Source of the DNA: an uncultured Clostridia bacterium
GTDB lineage: Bacteria; Bacillota; Clostridia; Christensenellales; Borkfalkiaceae
Assembly: GCA_947630775.1 (NCBI GenBank)
Contig: CANRIY010000025.1
Coordinates: 1 to 16,462 of the forward strand
DNA: 16,462 bases
Direction of reading: 5' to 3'
Positions 5,040-13,653 of the stretch are shown one piece after another. Both the position numbers and the translations under genes were made by a program. The notes beneath the pieces are model-generated. The model was given only the letters and a program-made list of their open reading frames with translations, made no database searches and had not been told where the DNA came from. Positions within the stretch are counted from its first letter, which is position 1. Each line of letters opens with the position of its first letter.

Positions 5040-7054
5040 AGTGCGACCATTATATCATAATTCAGATAATATTTCAAGGCTCCGTCCCCGATTTTCAGAG
5101 ACAGATCGGCGCCGATCTCCTCTTCCCCGCCGAAATTCAGATCCGCCGCAAAGCCGCGCGCGAAGAGGGTCATGCGGCAGTCGGACTCGTAGCGGAAAGT
5201 GAGCTCGCCGACCGAAAAGCTCTCCCCGAAGAAGACGGGGATCCCGTTCAGGCCCGTCGCGGTCTCGTTTTTGAGATAAATACATTCCGCGCCCGTGAAA
5301 GCGGCGACGTTGACCGCGGAGAGGGCGTCCGCGGACAGAATGACGGCGGCGTCCACATGCGCCGTGCGGCGGGCGAGGAAATCATTGCACTGCGAAAGGG
5401 AGATCTCCCCGCCGAGCACGAGAACGGTCTCCTGCGGCGTCTCGACGAGAATCATCGCGCCGTCCCCGCCGAGCACTCCGTCGATCACGACGCCCCCGAA
5501 CACGCTGTTCTGCACAAATACGGAGAGCGAAAAGAGCAAAACGCAGGCACAGGCGAGGATGCCACGCGCGCTTTTTGCAAGGCGGAAGCGCTCGCTTAAG
5601 AAAATCGCCGAAGTGAGCCACACCACGCCGCCCGCGCCCAGCGCGAATCCCGTGAGCACATAGCCGAAATCCACAAATGCGAACAAAAAGAGCAGGGCGG
5701 AGAACAGTCCCTTGGGAAAGATCAGAAAGAAGGCGGCGGCGGGCGGGATGACGAGGGAGCAGAGGGCGCAGACGAGAAGGGTCAGAAACGCCGCGGGGAG
5801 CAGCGGCACGAGGACGAGATTAAGGAGAAGTCCCCATACCGAAAAGTATCCGAACGCATCGAGCAAAATCGGGAAGGTGAAGAGCTGGACTGAAAGGCTC
5901 GCGGAGAGATATTGTGCGAGAAAGCGCGGCACGCGGAGCTTTTTCAAGAGGCGGGAGAGGCTTCCCGAAAAGAGCGCCAGCCCGATACACGCCCCGAAGG
6001 AGAGGCGGAACCCCACCGAGAGCCACTGCGCGGGCAGAAGGACGAGCACGGCCGTCCCCGCAAACGCCGTTGAGGACAGAAGGTCGTTCTTTCTGCCGAG
6101 GAAGGCGTTCACGCTCAGCGCGGCGCACATGAGGAGAGCGCGGACGGAGGAGACCGAAAACCCGCAGAGCGCGCAATAGGCGAGCGAAACCGAGAGGGCG
6201 GGCAGAAAGGCATATTTTTTCATGGGACGGCATAAGAGCAGAACGGCGCCGTAGAGAATGCCGATATGCAGCCCCGAAACGGCAAAGATATGCGCGATCC
6301 CGCCCGCGCGCACCGCCGTCATGAACCCCTCGTCCACCATGCGGGCGTTGCCCGTGAGGAGCGCATAGGAGATATCCGCTTCCTCTCCGCCCATGTCCGT
6401 GCGGAGCATGTCGAAGAGCCGCCTGTTCAAGGCGAGGAAGGGATGAAAGTCACGCTCTTTTTGCGTAAATTCCGCCGCCGTCGCACCGTAGCGGAGATCG
6501 TTGACGAAAAAGTAGGAATCATCCGACCCGTTCGGAAGAGGATTCCGCCTGACATTTGCGGAAAAAGCGATCCTGTCCCCCGGGCGGATCTGTTCGGACG
6601 AGACGGACGCGCTCATCTTCCCCGAAACGGCAACACCGTCGAGCGTGAGATCGTTCATCTCGACAGAAGTATACCCGTTCCCCACGCTGACCGAGACGAC
6701 CGTCCCCTCCACCCCGTATTCTCCCGCGGGCATGCCCGAAAGATACCGCTCGGTGTAAAGATGCATTCCGCCCGCGCCCAGCCCCGCGAAGAGGAGAATG
6801 GCGGAGAGCGCAAAAAGAATGCGCTTCTTCGAGAAGGGCATGCAAAGAATGGGAAAGAGCAGCCCCAAAATGAGAAAATCGGAGGGCACAAGCCCCCCGA
6901 ATCTGATCCTTGCATAGAAAAAGGCTCCCGCGACCGCCCCGAGGGCGCAGACGAGAAAGGGACGGAAGTTGATGCGCGGAAGGGCCGATTTCTGCGTTTC
7001 GGCAGATTTCTCCGTACCCATGTCCGCGATCCCATCTTTCCTTTCCTCGTCCAT
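5036..7054 (-). CDS. comEC: ComEC/Rec2 family DNA-uptake channel, C-terminal domain degenerate
   Basis: ComEC forms the inner-membrane channel for single-stranded DNA in natural transformation. The 672-aa product has N-terminal hydrophobic helices, an OB-like soluble region (about residues 90-190) and a long polytopic Competence domain with the signature IAHIFAVSGLHIGIL near residues 250-265. The C-terminal part (about 505-672) aligns in position with the usual metallo-beta-lactamase-like domain: VVIDGVLGGDGAMILVETP resembles the LDVGQGDA segment. The HxHxDH metal motif is missing and the domain is short. I chose ATG 7054 (MDEERKDG) over a TTG at 7129 because GGAG lies 8 nt upstream of the ATG. 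It has its own promoter at 7162-7190, is divergent from the helicase gene and overlaps holA by 4 nt. Competence of this organism is not shown. Confidence 0.9.
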   Translation of the reverse strand: MDEERKDGIADMGTEKSAETQKSALPRINFRPFLVCALGAVAGAFFYARIRFGGLVPSDFLILGLLFPILCMPFSKKRILFALSAILLFAGLGAGGMHLYTERYLSGMPAGEYGVEGTVVSVSVGNGYTSVEMNDLTLDGVAVSGKMSASVSSEQIRPGDRIAFSANVRRNPLPNGSDDSYFFVNDLRYGATAAEFTQKERDFHPFLALNRRLFDMLRTDMGGEEADISYALLTGNARMVDEGFMTAVRAGGIAHIFAVSGLHIGILYGAVLLLCRPMKKYAFLPALSVSLAYCALCGFSVSSVRALLMCAALSVNAFLGRKNDLLSSTAFAGTAVLVLLPAQWLSVGFRLSFGACIGLALFSGSLSRLLKKLRVPRFLAQYLSASLSVQLFTFPILLDAFGYFSVWGLLLNLVLVPLLPAAFLTLLVCALCSLVIPPAAAFFLIFPKGLFSALLFLFAFVDFGYVLTGFALGAGGVVWLTSAIFLSERFRLAKSARGILACACVLLFSLSVFVQNSVFGGVVIDGVLGGDGAMILVETPQETVLVLGGEISLSQCNDFLARRTAHVDAAVILSADALSAVNVAAFTGAECIYLKNETATGLNGIPVFFGESFSVGELTFRYESDCRMTLFARGFAADLNFGGEEEIGADLSLKIGDGALKYYLNYDIMVAL
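5049..5077 (-). promoter_or_regulatory. Promoter inside the comEC 3' end, predicting leaderless holA mRNA
   Basis: On the minus strand, TTGAAA (5077-5072, five of six consensus bases), a 17-nt spacer, then a perfect TATAAT (5054-5049). The expected start is about 5042, and the holA ATG begins at 5039. The stretch is clearly more A/T-rich than the surrounding comEC coding sequence. No ribosome binding site lies between the -10 and the ATG. Confidence 0.6.
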
Positions 7055-7161
7055 GACCTTTTCTCCGCTGGATTCTTCCGACGAAATCGCACGAATCGGC
7101 ACACGCTTTCGCGGGGCAGTAAAACTCAACGCGCCGTTTTGCGATTTCCGTGATTTTCCTT

Positions 7162-7190
7162 ATTATACACAAAATACTTGAACTGTGCAA
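7162..7190 (-). promoter_or_regulatory. Promoter for comEC-holA
   Basis: On the minus strand, TTGCAC (7190-7185), a 17-nt spacer, then TATAAT (7167-7162). The start is expected near 7155, leaving about 100 nt of leader before the comEC ATG at 7054. It is back to back with the helicase promoter, about 60 bp away. Confidence 0.6.
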
Positions 7191-7249
7191 GCGGAATGCG
7201 GCGGTTTCGGTAAACTTGGCGAACTCCCTCCGAAAAATGGCGTGAGCCC

Positions 7250-7278
7250 TTGCGTAAAACGGTAAAATATGGTATAAT
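7250..7278 (+). promoter_or_regulatory. Promoter for the large helicase gene
   Basis: TTGCGT (7250-7255), a 17-nt spacer, then TATAAT (7273-7278). The expected start is near 7285, about 30 nt before the ATG at 7316. AGAAAGG at 7301-7307 gives a ribosome binding site 8 nt before that ATG. In-frame upstream starts (TTG 7250, ATG 7277) overlap the promoter itself and were rejected. Confidence 0.6.
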
Positions 7279-7315
7279 GCCAAAGAAAATAAAGCATAAC
7301 AGAAAGGTTGATCTT

Positions 7316-10300
7316 ATGGGTGCGAAAAAAGCAAAATACGATGTCTCCCTGACCCCGCAGTTTCCCGCGTTCGCGGGATATGCGGACTATTATTTCTCTA
7401 CGCCCGCCTCTCTCATCATCCGCAACGACGGGGCGGAAAATCTGCTCCTCGACGTCAAGATCGAAAGCGGGGAAGGTCTCTTTGCCGCCTTCGAAAAGGA
7501 AGTCGAGATCCCCTTCGAGAGCACGGTGGAGCTTCCCGCCGCGATCCTCTCCCCCCTCTATCTTTCCGAGTGCGACAAGCTCACCCCCTGCACGGGAAGC
7601 GCCTCGCTCTTTGTCGGGGGCAAGGAGATCGCAAGCGCGCAGTTCCCCATCACCGCGCTCCCCTTTGACTGGTGGGAAGGGCTTTCGGGGAATGCCGAGC
7701 GGCTCGCGGCATACGTCCGCCCCGCCATGCCCGAAAGCGCCGTGCTCCTCTCCGATGCGGGCAACCGCCTCAAAGTTTGGGGGAGCGACCGCCTGAACGG
7801 CTATGACAACGCCGACAAGAACGCCGTGCGCAGTCTCTTTGCCGCCGTCTTTGCCGTCATCAAGGGGAAACTCTTCCAAAACACGGGGGAGATCGACTGC
7901 ACAAAACCCCTCTCCTGCATGCACGAGGGGCTCTTGAAGGAGCGCCGCGCGAGCGCGCTCGAACTTGCGGTCCTCGCCTGCTCCTGTCTCGAAGCGGCGG
8001 GGCTCAATCCCGTGCTCGCCGTGGGGAAGACGGACGCGGGCGTGGGCGTTTGGCTCCACAAGACCTGCTTTCTTGACAGCGTGACCGACGACAGGGAGAC
8101 CGTCTCGAAATACCTCTCGGACGGCGTCAACAATCTCGCCTTCTTCGACGCGGAAGATCTTTTTTCGGATAAAAAAGGCGCCTATGTCATCTCCGAGGCG
8201 CATTTCAGGACCAAACTTTCCAAGGGAAGATACGAGGCGTTCGTCGATATCCGCCGCTGCCGCATGGGGGGCGTGAAGAGCTGTCCCATGCGCGGCAAGG
8301 GCATTGCGGGGTATGAGATCTACAAGGAAGAGGACACGGGAGACAGCGCCCCCGCGCCCCTTCCCGCCTACCGCAAGCTCTCCCTCGACGGCAAACAGCC
8401 GAGAAACCGCAGGTGGGAGCGGCGGCTCCTCGATCTCACGGGCAAAAACGCCCTTCTCAATTTTACGGGCAAAAACGCGCTGCACATCGTGAGCAGCGGC
8501 ACGGACGAGACCGTTCTCGCCCTCGAAAAGGATCTGCGGCTCAAGGGCGGCGACGAGACCGCGCCCCCCTTCGGCGCCGTGACGGAGGGGCAGAAGCGGG
8601 AACTCATCCGCCTCGAACAGGAAAAGGGCGTCTTCCGCGTCTACGAACCGCAGGAGAAGACGGCGGAGACCGCAGACAGGCTCTTCCGCAAAAACCGCGA
8701 GGCGAGCGAGGAGACGGGCGCACGGATCTTATATCTTGCGATCGGATTCTTGTGCTATATCAGGGAAAATGAAGAGCGGTACGCCCCCCTCGTGCTCGCC
8801 CCCGTCGGGCTGAAAAAGGCGCGCGGGACGGATGATTTTTCAATCATCGATGGGAAGGAGTACTTCGTCAACGCGACCCTTCTCGAACTCCTCAAACAGG
8901 AATATAACATCGATATCCGCGGGCTGGGCGGGAGCCTCCGCCCGAGCGAGGTGCTTTCGGCCGTCCGCGCGGAGACCGCCCGCATGAAGGGCTGGAAGGT
9001 CGTCGAGGACGTCTATCTCGCCGCGCTCTCCTTCGAACGCTTCCTTCTCTGGAACGATCTGCGCTGCTCCGCCGAAGAATTTAGCTCGAATCCCCTCTTT
9101 TCCGCGTTAGTGGAAGGGAAATACGAGGGGAAAGGCGCAAATGCGCCCGAAGAGGATGCGGCGGGGTATGCCGATCTCTTCATCCCGCTCCCCTCCGACA
9201 GCTCGCAGTTCTCCGCGATCTCCCTCTCGGACGCGGGTGAAAGTTTCGTGCTCCACGGCCCGCCCGGCACGGGCAAGAGCCAGACCATTGCGAATATCAT
9301 CGCCAACGCCGTCGCCAAGGGCAGGCGGGTGCTCTTCGTCGCGGAAAAGAAAGCCGCGCTCGACGTCGTGAAAAAACGTCTCGACGGCGTGGGGATCGGC
9401 GAGTTCTGCCTCGAACTTCACGGGGTCAAGGCGGATAAGGCGGAGGCGCTCAGGAGCATCGAACGGACGCTCTCCCTCACGGGCGGCGAGGACACGGGGT
9501 ACGCCGCGGGGGCTTCCGAGACCGAAAAACTGCGCCGCGAACTGCTCGCCCCCATGCATGCCCTGCACAAAAAGCGTCGGCTGGGGCTCTCCGTCTACCG
9601 CGCGATCGTGGGCTATCTCGAAAATAAAAACGCCCCCGATATCGTCGATATCGAGAGTTCCTTCTACGATTCTCTCACCGAGCAAAAGCTCATCGATTAT
9701 AAGAACATGATCCTCTCCGCCGCCGCTGCCGCAAAGGAGTGCGGGGGCGTCTCGAGCTCGCCCTTCGAAAACGTCAACCTCACTTCCTATTCCCAGACGC
9801 TCAGGGACAAAGTGTTCTGCGCGTCCGAGGTCGTGATCGCGGAGAGCCGCCATCTGAAGGCATTTTTGTCCCTCTTCCTCGAATTTTACCGCCAACGGGT
9901 CTCGGCGCTCACGGAGCGCAAAATCAAGGGGCTTGCGGCTCTCGCAAAGGACCTCCTTGCGGGCAGATACGATAAATATTTCACGGCGGACGCGGAGAGC
10001 TTCTCCCGCTTTTACAGCGCAAACAGGCGGCTCGACGGGTGCCTTGCCTATTACTTCAAATATTTCAGGACGCTTGTGGAGCCCGACGACAGGGCGGAGC
10101 TTGCCGCCGTCAGGGACGGGGGAGACTGGAAACTGTATAAAAGCGCGAAGAGCACGCTCAAAAAGCTGGGCCGCGTCGCCCTTGCCCCCATTGCGGAAGA
10201 GGACGTCCCCAAATTCCTTATCACGCTTGCGGACATCGCGGACGCTTCCGACAAGGTCGCCGGATGCGAGCTCTCCAAAAACTTCTGCGACCGCGCGGGA

Positions 10301-12841
10301 CGGATCAATTACAAGCGGCGGGCGGAATATCTCGACGAACTCTATAAGCTGCATGAGAGCGCTTCCTCCCTCTTCCTCGACTACAACGCGGAGGCCTTCA
10401 ACAGCATGTGCTGCCGCGCGGCGAGCGGGTATACCGCGCCCGTGCTCGAGGGATACGTCAAGGCGGCGGACTCCTTCTTTGCCGCCCTCGACCGCTTCCT
10501 CTCCGTGACCAATGCGGACAGGCAGAAAAACCGCGACGAGGATCTTCCCGACTTTTACGCGCAGAAGGCGGGCGCGCTCATCGACAATATCGATATGCTC
10601 TCCAACTGGTGCATGTACCGTGCGACCGCGGAGACGCTGAAAAAGAGCGGGCTCAACTTCCTTGCCGAAGCGCTCGAGAGCGGACGGCTCAAAGTGGAAA
10701 ACCTGCTCGCAGGATTCGAAAAGAACGTCTATAAAAATTTCCTCGAGACGACCATTCCCTCGGACGACGCGCTCTCCCGCATGACGGCGGGGACGCTCGA
10801 GGATACCGCCGAAAAGTTCCGCATCGCGCAGGAAAATTTCAACAGGCTCACCCGCATCCACCTGCGCGAGATCCTCATCTCCCGCCTTGCGGACGAAGAG
10901 CTCGGCTCCGAAAAGTCCGCTTTCTACCGCCTCTCCAAGGGAAATCTGCGGGGAAGTTCTCTCCGCGCCCTCTTCGAGGAGATCCCTGCTCTTCTCGGCG
11001 TCGCCGCGCCGTGTATGCTGATGAGCCCCATCACCGTGGCGCAATATCTGCGGCCGCGGGCGAATCTCTTCGATCTCGTCGTATTCGACGAGGCTTCCCA
11101 GATGAGCACGGCGGAAGCGGCGGGCTCCATCGCGAGGGGGAAGGCGGCGATCGTCGTCGGCGACCCCAAACAGCTCCCCCCCACCTCCTTCTTCCGCGCC
11201 GACGCGACGGACGAGGACGAGATCGAGGACGAAGATCTCGAAAGCGTGCTCGACGACTGCCTCGCGCTGGGACTTCCCGAACGGCATCTTCTGTGGCATT
11301 ACCGCAGCAAACACGAAAGCCTCATCGCCTTTTCCAACAGCATGTATTACGGGAACAGGCTGTGCACCTTCCCCTCGCCCGACGCGCTCGAACAGAAGGT
11401 CAGGCTCATCGAGACGGACGGCGTATACGACAGGGGCGGCACGAAGCGCAACAAAAAAGAGGCGGAAGAACTCGTAAAAGAGGTCGTGCGGCGGCTCAAA
11501 GATCCCCTTCTCTCCCGTTCGAGCATGGGCATCGTCACCTTCTCTTCCGCCCAGCAGGAGGAGCTTGAAAAAATCCTCTCCAAGGCGATCACCGCCAATA
11601 AGCTCGAAGAAGCCGCCTATGAGCGGGAAGAGCCCCTCTTCATCAAGAATCTCGAGAACGTGCAGGGCGACGAGCGGGACGTCATTCTCTTCTCCGTCTG
11701 CTACGGTCCCGACCAGACGGGAAAACTTTCCCTCAACTTCGGTCCGCTCAACCAGTCGGGCGGCTGGAGGCGGCTGAACGTCGCCGTCTCGCGTGCGAGG
11801 GAAGAGATGCTCGTGTTCTCCTCGATGACTGCCGCCATGATCGACCCCCGCAAGACATCCTCGCTGGGCGTTGCGAATCTCAAGGCCTTCCTCGAATTTG
11901 CCGAAAAGGGCAGAACGACGCTCGCCGTCAAATCGAGCGACGTGCGCGTGGGCACAGGGATCGGGAAATTCATCGCAAGGGAGATCGAAGCGCTCGGCTA
12001 CGAGTGCCGCGTGGAGGTCGGCGCGTCCGACTTCAAGATCGACGTCGCCGTCATCGATCCCAAGGACAAAAACAGGTTCATCCTCGGCATTCTCTGCGAC
12101 GGAAACGACCGATTCTCGGTGAAAGACAGGACGATCCTCCAGCCGCAGATCTTAAAGCGCGGGAACTGGAACATCCTCCGCATGAACAGCGTGAGTTATT
12201 TCAACAACCCCAAGCGGGAGATCAAGCGCGTCAAAGAGATGCTCGACCGTCTCACGGGCGCGCCCAGACGGGCGGGCGCATGGCTCGCAAAGGTCAAAAA
12301 ACCCTATAAATATGTGAAAACGTCGGCCGCGGAGACGCTCTCCTTCCTGACGGACGGCAACGACGCGGAGATCTCGGCAAGGCTTGTTGAGATCGTGTCC
12401 GCGGAAGAGCCGATCTCCCGCGCCTTCCTCAAAAAGAGGCTCCTTGCGAGCTTCGGCATCGAAAAGAGCAGTGCAAGGGCGGAGAGCAAGCTCGATGCGC
12501 TCATCGACGGCTGTAAGTTCAAAAAAGAGCGTGCCGCGGGCGTGGAATACCTCTTCCGGTCCCCCCGTGCGGCCGCGCTCGGAAAGGTCCGCACCGAGGA
12601 CGAGAGCCGTCTCCGCCGTGCCCCCGAGGACTTTACGGTCTATGAGATCGCCTCGCTCGTGAAGGCGGCGCTCGAGGAGAGGATCTCGCTCTATCTCAGT
12701 GAGATCAACGAGATCGTCGGGCAGGTCTTCAAAGTCCGTATGACCGAGCGCATGGCAGCCTTTGTCCGCGATTGCATCCTGTGGGGCGAATCGCAGGGGC
12801 TGTTCGTCTGCTCCGTCTCCGACCGCGTCACCCTGAGCTGA
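7316..12841 (+). CDS. Giant DUF4011 / SF1 helicase / PD-(D/E)XK / DUF3320 protein
   Basis: An 1841-aa soluble protein. Order seen: N-terminal beta-sandwich-like region (1-120); a transglutaminase-like segment (about 125-340); a DUF4011-type motif (RRWERRLLDLTGKNALLNF, near 370-390); Walker A GPPGTGKS at 648-655; a long, probably helical insertion (about 750-1200); then DEAS (1258), GDPKQLPP (1282), WHYRSKHESLIAFSN, VQGDERDVILFS and RRLNVAVSRAREE, which complete the UPF1/DNA2-like SF1 motif set. An endonuclease-like domain follows (about 1545-1640), then a DUF3320-like C-terminus (about 1690-1841). Helicase motifs look intact. Accessory sites look lost: family Cys and His of the transglutaminase-like part are Ala214 and Asp240, and the nuclease Glu of IECDG is Leu1593. 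The family is scattered in bacteria and related architectures have been proposed as phage defence (from memory). The exact role is unknown. Confidence 0.9.
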   Translation: MGAKKAKYDVSLTPQFPAFAGYADYYFSTPASLIIRNDGAENLLLDVKIESGEGLFAAFEKEVEIPFESTVELPAAILSPLYLSECDKLTPCTGSASLFVGGKEIASAQFPITALPFDWWEGLSGNAERLAAYVRPAMPESAVLLSDAGNRLKVWGSDRLNGYDNADKNAVRSLFAAVFAVIKGKLFQNTGEIDCTKPLSCMHEGLLKERRASALELAVLACSCLEAAGLNPVLAVGKTDAGVGVWLHKTCFLDSVTDDRETVSKYLSDGVNNLAFFDAEDLFSDKKGAYVISEAHFRTKLSKGRYEAFVDIRRCRMGGVKSCPMRGKGIAGYEIYKEEDTGDSAPAPLPAYRKLSLDGKQPRNRRWERRLLDLTGKNALLNFTGKNALHIVSSGTDETVLALEKDLRLKGGDETAPPFGAVTEGQKRELIRLEQEKGVFRVYEPQEKTAETADRLFRKNREASEETGARILYLAIGFLCYIRENEERYAPLVLAPVGLKKARGTDDFSIIDGKEYFVNATLLELLKQEYNIDIRGLGGSLRPSEVLSAVRAETARMKGWKVVEDVYLAALSFERFLLWNDLRCSAEEFSSNPLFSALVEGKYEGKGANAPEEDAAGYADLFIPLPSDSSQFSAISLSDAGESFVLHGPPGTGKSQTIANIIANAVAKGRRVLFVAEKKAALDVVKKRLDGVGIGEFCLELHGVKADKAEALRSIERTLSLTGGEDTGYAAGASETEKLRRELLAPMHALHKKRRLGLSVYRAIVGYLENKNAPDIVDIESSFYDSLTEQKLIDYKNMILSAAAAAKECGGVSSSPFENVNLTSYSQTLRDKVFCASEVVIAESRHLKAFLSLFLEFYRQRVSALTERKIKGLAALAKDLLAGRYDKYFTADAESFSRFYSANRRLDGCLAYYFKYFRTLVEPDDRAELAAVRDGGDWKLYKSAKSTLKKLGRVALAPIAEEDVPKFLITLADIADASDKVAGCELSKNFCDRAGRINYKRRAEYLDELYKLHESASSLFLDYNAEAFNSMCCRAASGYTAPVLEGYVKAADSFFAALDRFLSVTNADRQKNRDEDLPDFYAQKAGALIDNIDMLSNWCMYRATAETLKKSGLNFLAEALESGRLKVENLLAGFEKNVYKNFLETTIPSDDALSRMTAGTLEDTAEKFRIAQENFNRLTRIHLREILISRLADEELGSEKSAFYRLSKGNLRGSSLRALFEEIPALLGVAAPCMLMSPITVAQYLRPRANLFDLVVFDEASQMSTAEAAGSIARGKAAIVVGDPKQLPPTSFFRADATDEDEIEDEDLESVLDDCLALGLPERHLLWHYRSKHESLIAFSNSMYYGNRLCTFPSPDALEQKVRLIETDGVYDRGGTKRNKKEAEELVKEVVRRLKDPLLSRSSMGIVTFSSAQQEELEKILSKAITANKLEEAAYEREEPLFIKNLENVQGDERDVILFSVCYGPDQTGKLSLNFGPLNQSGGWRRLNVAVSRAREEMLVFSSMTAAMIDPRKTSSLGVANLKAFLEFAEKGRTTLAVKSSDVRVGTGIGKFIAREIEALGYECRVEVGASDFKIDVAVIDPKDKNRFILGILCDGNDRFSVKDRTILQPQILKRGNWNILRMNSVSYFNNPKREIKRVKEMLDRLTGAPRRAGAWLAKVKKPYKYVKTSAAETLSFLTDGNDAEISARLVEIVSAEEPISRAFLKKRLLASFGIEKSSARAESKLDALIDGCKFKKERAAGVEYLFRSPRAAALGKVRTEDESRLRRAPEDFTVYEIASLVKAALEERISLYLSEINEIVGQVFKVRMTERMAAFVRDCILWGESQGLFVCSVSDRVTLS

Positions 12842-12862
12842 TTTCTCCTGCTATCGCACGCC

Positions 12863-13000
12863 CCTTGGCTCCCCTCTTAGGGTCCTTCCTTAGGGATGGC
12901 GGGAAAAGGCGACCGTTCTATTCTTGGAGCCTTTTCCGCCTGAGCTGTCGAACGTTAGCGAGACAGAGGGGTTTCTCAAAAACCTCTTGACAGCGGCGCA
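12863..13000. repeat. Degenerate family B repeat (B2) with inserted hairpin
   Basis: The spacer between the helicase stop and the antitoxin promoter holds CCCCTCTTAGGG (12871-12882, as at 8-19) and AGGGGTTTCTCAAAAACCTCT (12967-12987), the counterpart of 44-62 with two changes. Between them GGCGGGAAAAGGC pairs with GCCTTTTCCGCC (12898-12910 with 12929-12940, one bulge), which may also help end helicase transcription. The repeat's right edge supplies the -35 of the toxin-antitoxin promoter. No gene was found in 12842-13052. Confidence 0.55.
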
Positions 13001-13015
13001 TAATTATGCTATAAT
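12987..13015 (+). promoter_or_regulatory. Consensus promoter of the toxin-antitoxin operon
   Basis: Perfect TTGACA (12987-12992), a 17-nt spacer and perfect TATAAT (13010-13015). The start should fall near 13022. An inverted repeat ATTAT-gct-ATAAT (13003-13015) covers the -10, and ATGT/ACAT (13017-13020 with 13028-13031) lies at the start site. Either could be the operator for the autoregulating antitoxin, but both are short. Confidence 0.8.
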
Positions 13016-13052
13016 CATGTCACAATAACATACAATGCTATGGAGGTACAAG

Positions 13053-13319
13053 ATGCCGCAGATCATTCCGATTCGGGATTTAAGGGATACGACAAAAATT
13101 TCCGAGATGTGCAATGCGACGAACGAGCCGATCTTCGTCACGAAGAACGGCTACGGCGATATGGTCGTCATGAGTATGGCCGCCTATGAGGAGCGGCTTG
13201 CGCAAGCCGAAATGTACGCTAAAATCATGGAAGGCAAGGCGCAGGCCGACCGCGGAGAACTGATCGACGGTCCCGCCGCGCTTGCGAAATTGAGGGCGAA
13301 ATATGGCAAGGGAATATAG
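13053..13319 (+). CDS. Phd/YefM family antitoxin
   Basis: An 88-aa antitoxin that should bind and neutralise the downstream toxin and repress the shared promoter. The N-terminus MPQIIPIRDLRDTTKISEMC, then EPIFVTKNGYGDMVVMSMAAYEE, is the typical Phd/YefM DNA-binding fold signature. The C-terminal tail (about residues 50-88, rich in Ala, Lys and Glu) should wrap the toxin. I chose ATG 13053 over the in-frame ATG 13035 because GGAGG (13042-13046) lies 6 nt upstream of 13053 and inside the longer version. It overlaps the toxin gene by 17 nt, consistent with translational coupling. Confidence 0.9.
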   Translation: MPQIIPIRDLRDTTKISEMCNATNEPIFVTKNGYGDMVVMSMAAYEERLAQAEMYAKIMEGKAQADRGELIDGPAALAKLRAKYGKGI

Positions 13320-13623
13320 TTGTCGGTTGACGCCGCTTGCCGAGCAGGACATTGACTCGGTGCTTGCCTACATATCGGAAACGCTCTGTAACGGAAAAGC
13401 CGCGATCGACCTGTTGGACAAGATAGCACACGCGATCGAAACGATTTGCGAGTTTCCTTATTCGGCTGCCGACTGCAAACTGTTCCTCGTGACGGACGAA
13501 AATATCCGCCATATCCCCGTAGAAAATTATGTTTTGATCTACGAGATAAAAGAGGACGAGAAGAGCGTCAATATTCTGCGTTTCCGCTATACGCGCATGG
13601 ATCTTAGCAAATTCAAGCCGTGA
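13303..13623 (+). CDS. RelE/ParE family toxin
   Basis: A 106-aa product in the second position of a type II toxin-antitoxin operon. It has the compact ParE/RelE pattern: basic beta start (YSCRLTPLAEQDIDSVLAYIS), two helices with AIDLLDKIAHAIETICEFP, then strands IRHIPVENYVLIYEI and SVNILRFRYTRMD. GAGGG lies 6 nt before the ATG. RelE-like members cleave mRNA on the ribosome and ParE-like members inhibit gyrase; the sequence alone does not settle which, although the late RFRYTRMD segment is shared by both. It is intact and has an intact antitoxin. A strong terminator follows 30 nt later. Confidence 0.88.
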   Translation: MAREYSCRLTPLAEQDIDSVLAYISETLCNGKAAIDLLDKIAHAIETICEFPYSAADCKLFLVTDENIRHIPVENYVLIYEIKEDEKSVNILRFRYTRMDLSKFKP

Positions 13624-13653
13624 ACCTGTCCATATGTCTCTTTTTCAAAATGA

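Noticed and set aside
3324..5060. Plus-strand 578-aa ORF spanning cdaA and holA
   Set aside because: Antisense to two well-supported genes, runs through their promoter and terminator, and has no domain.
9107..11314. Minus-strand 735-aa ORF inside the helicase gene
   Set aside because: Shadow of the helicase codons; low-complexity Arg/Glu/Val composition and no start signals.
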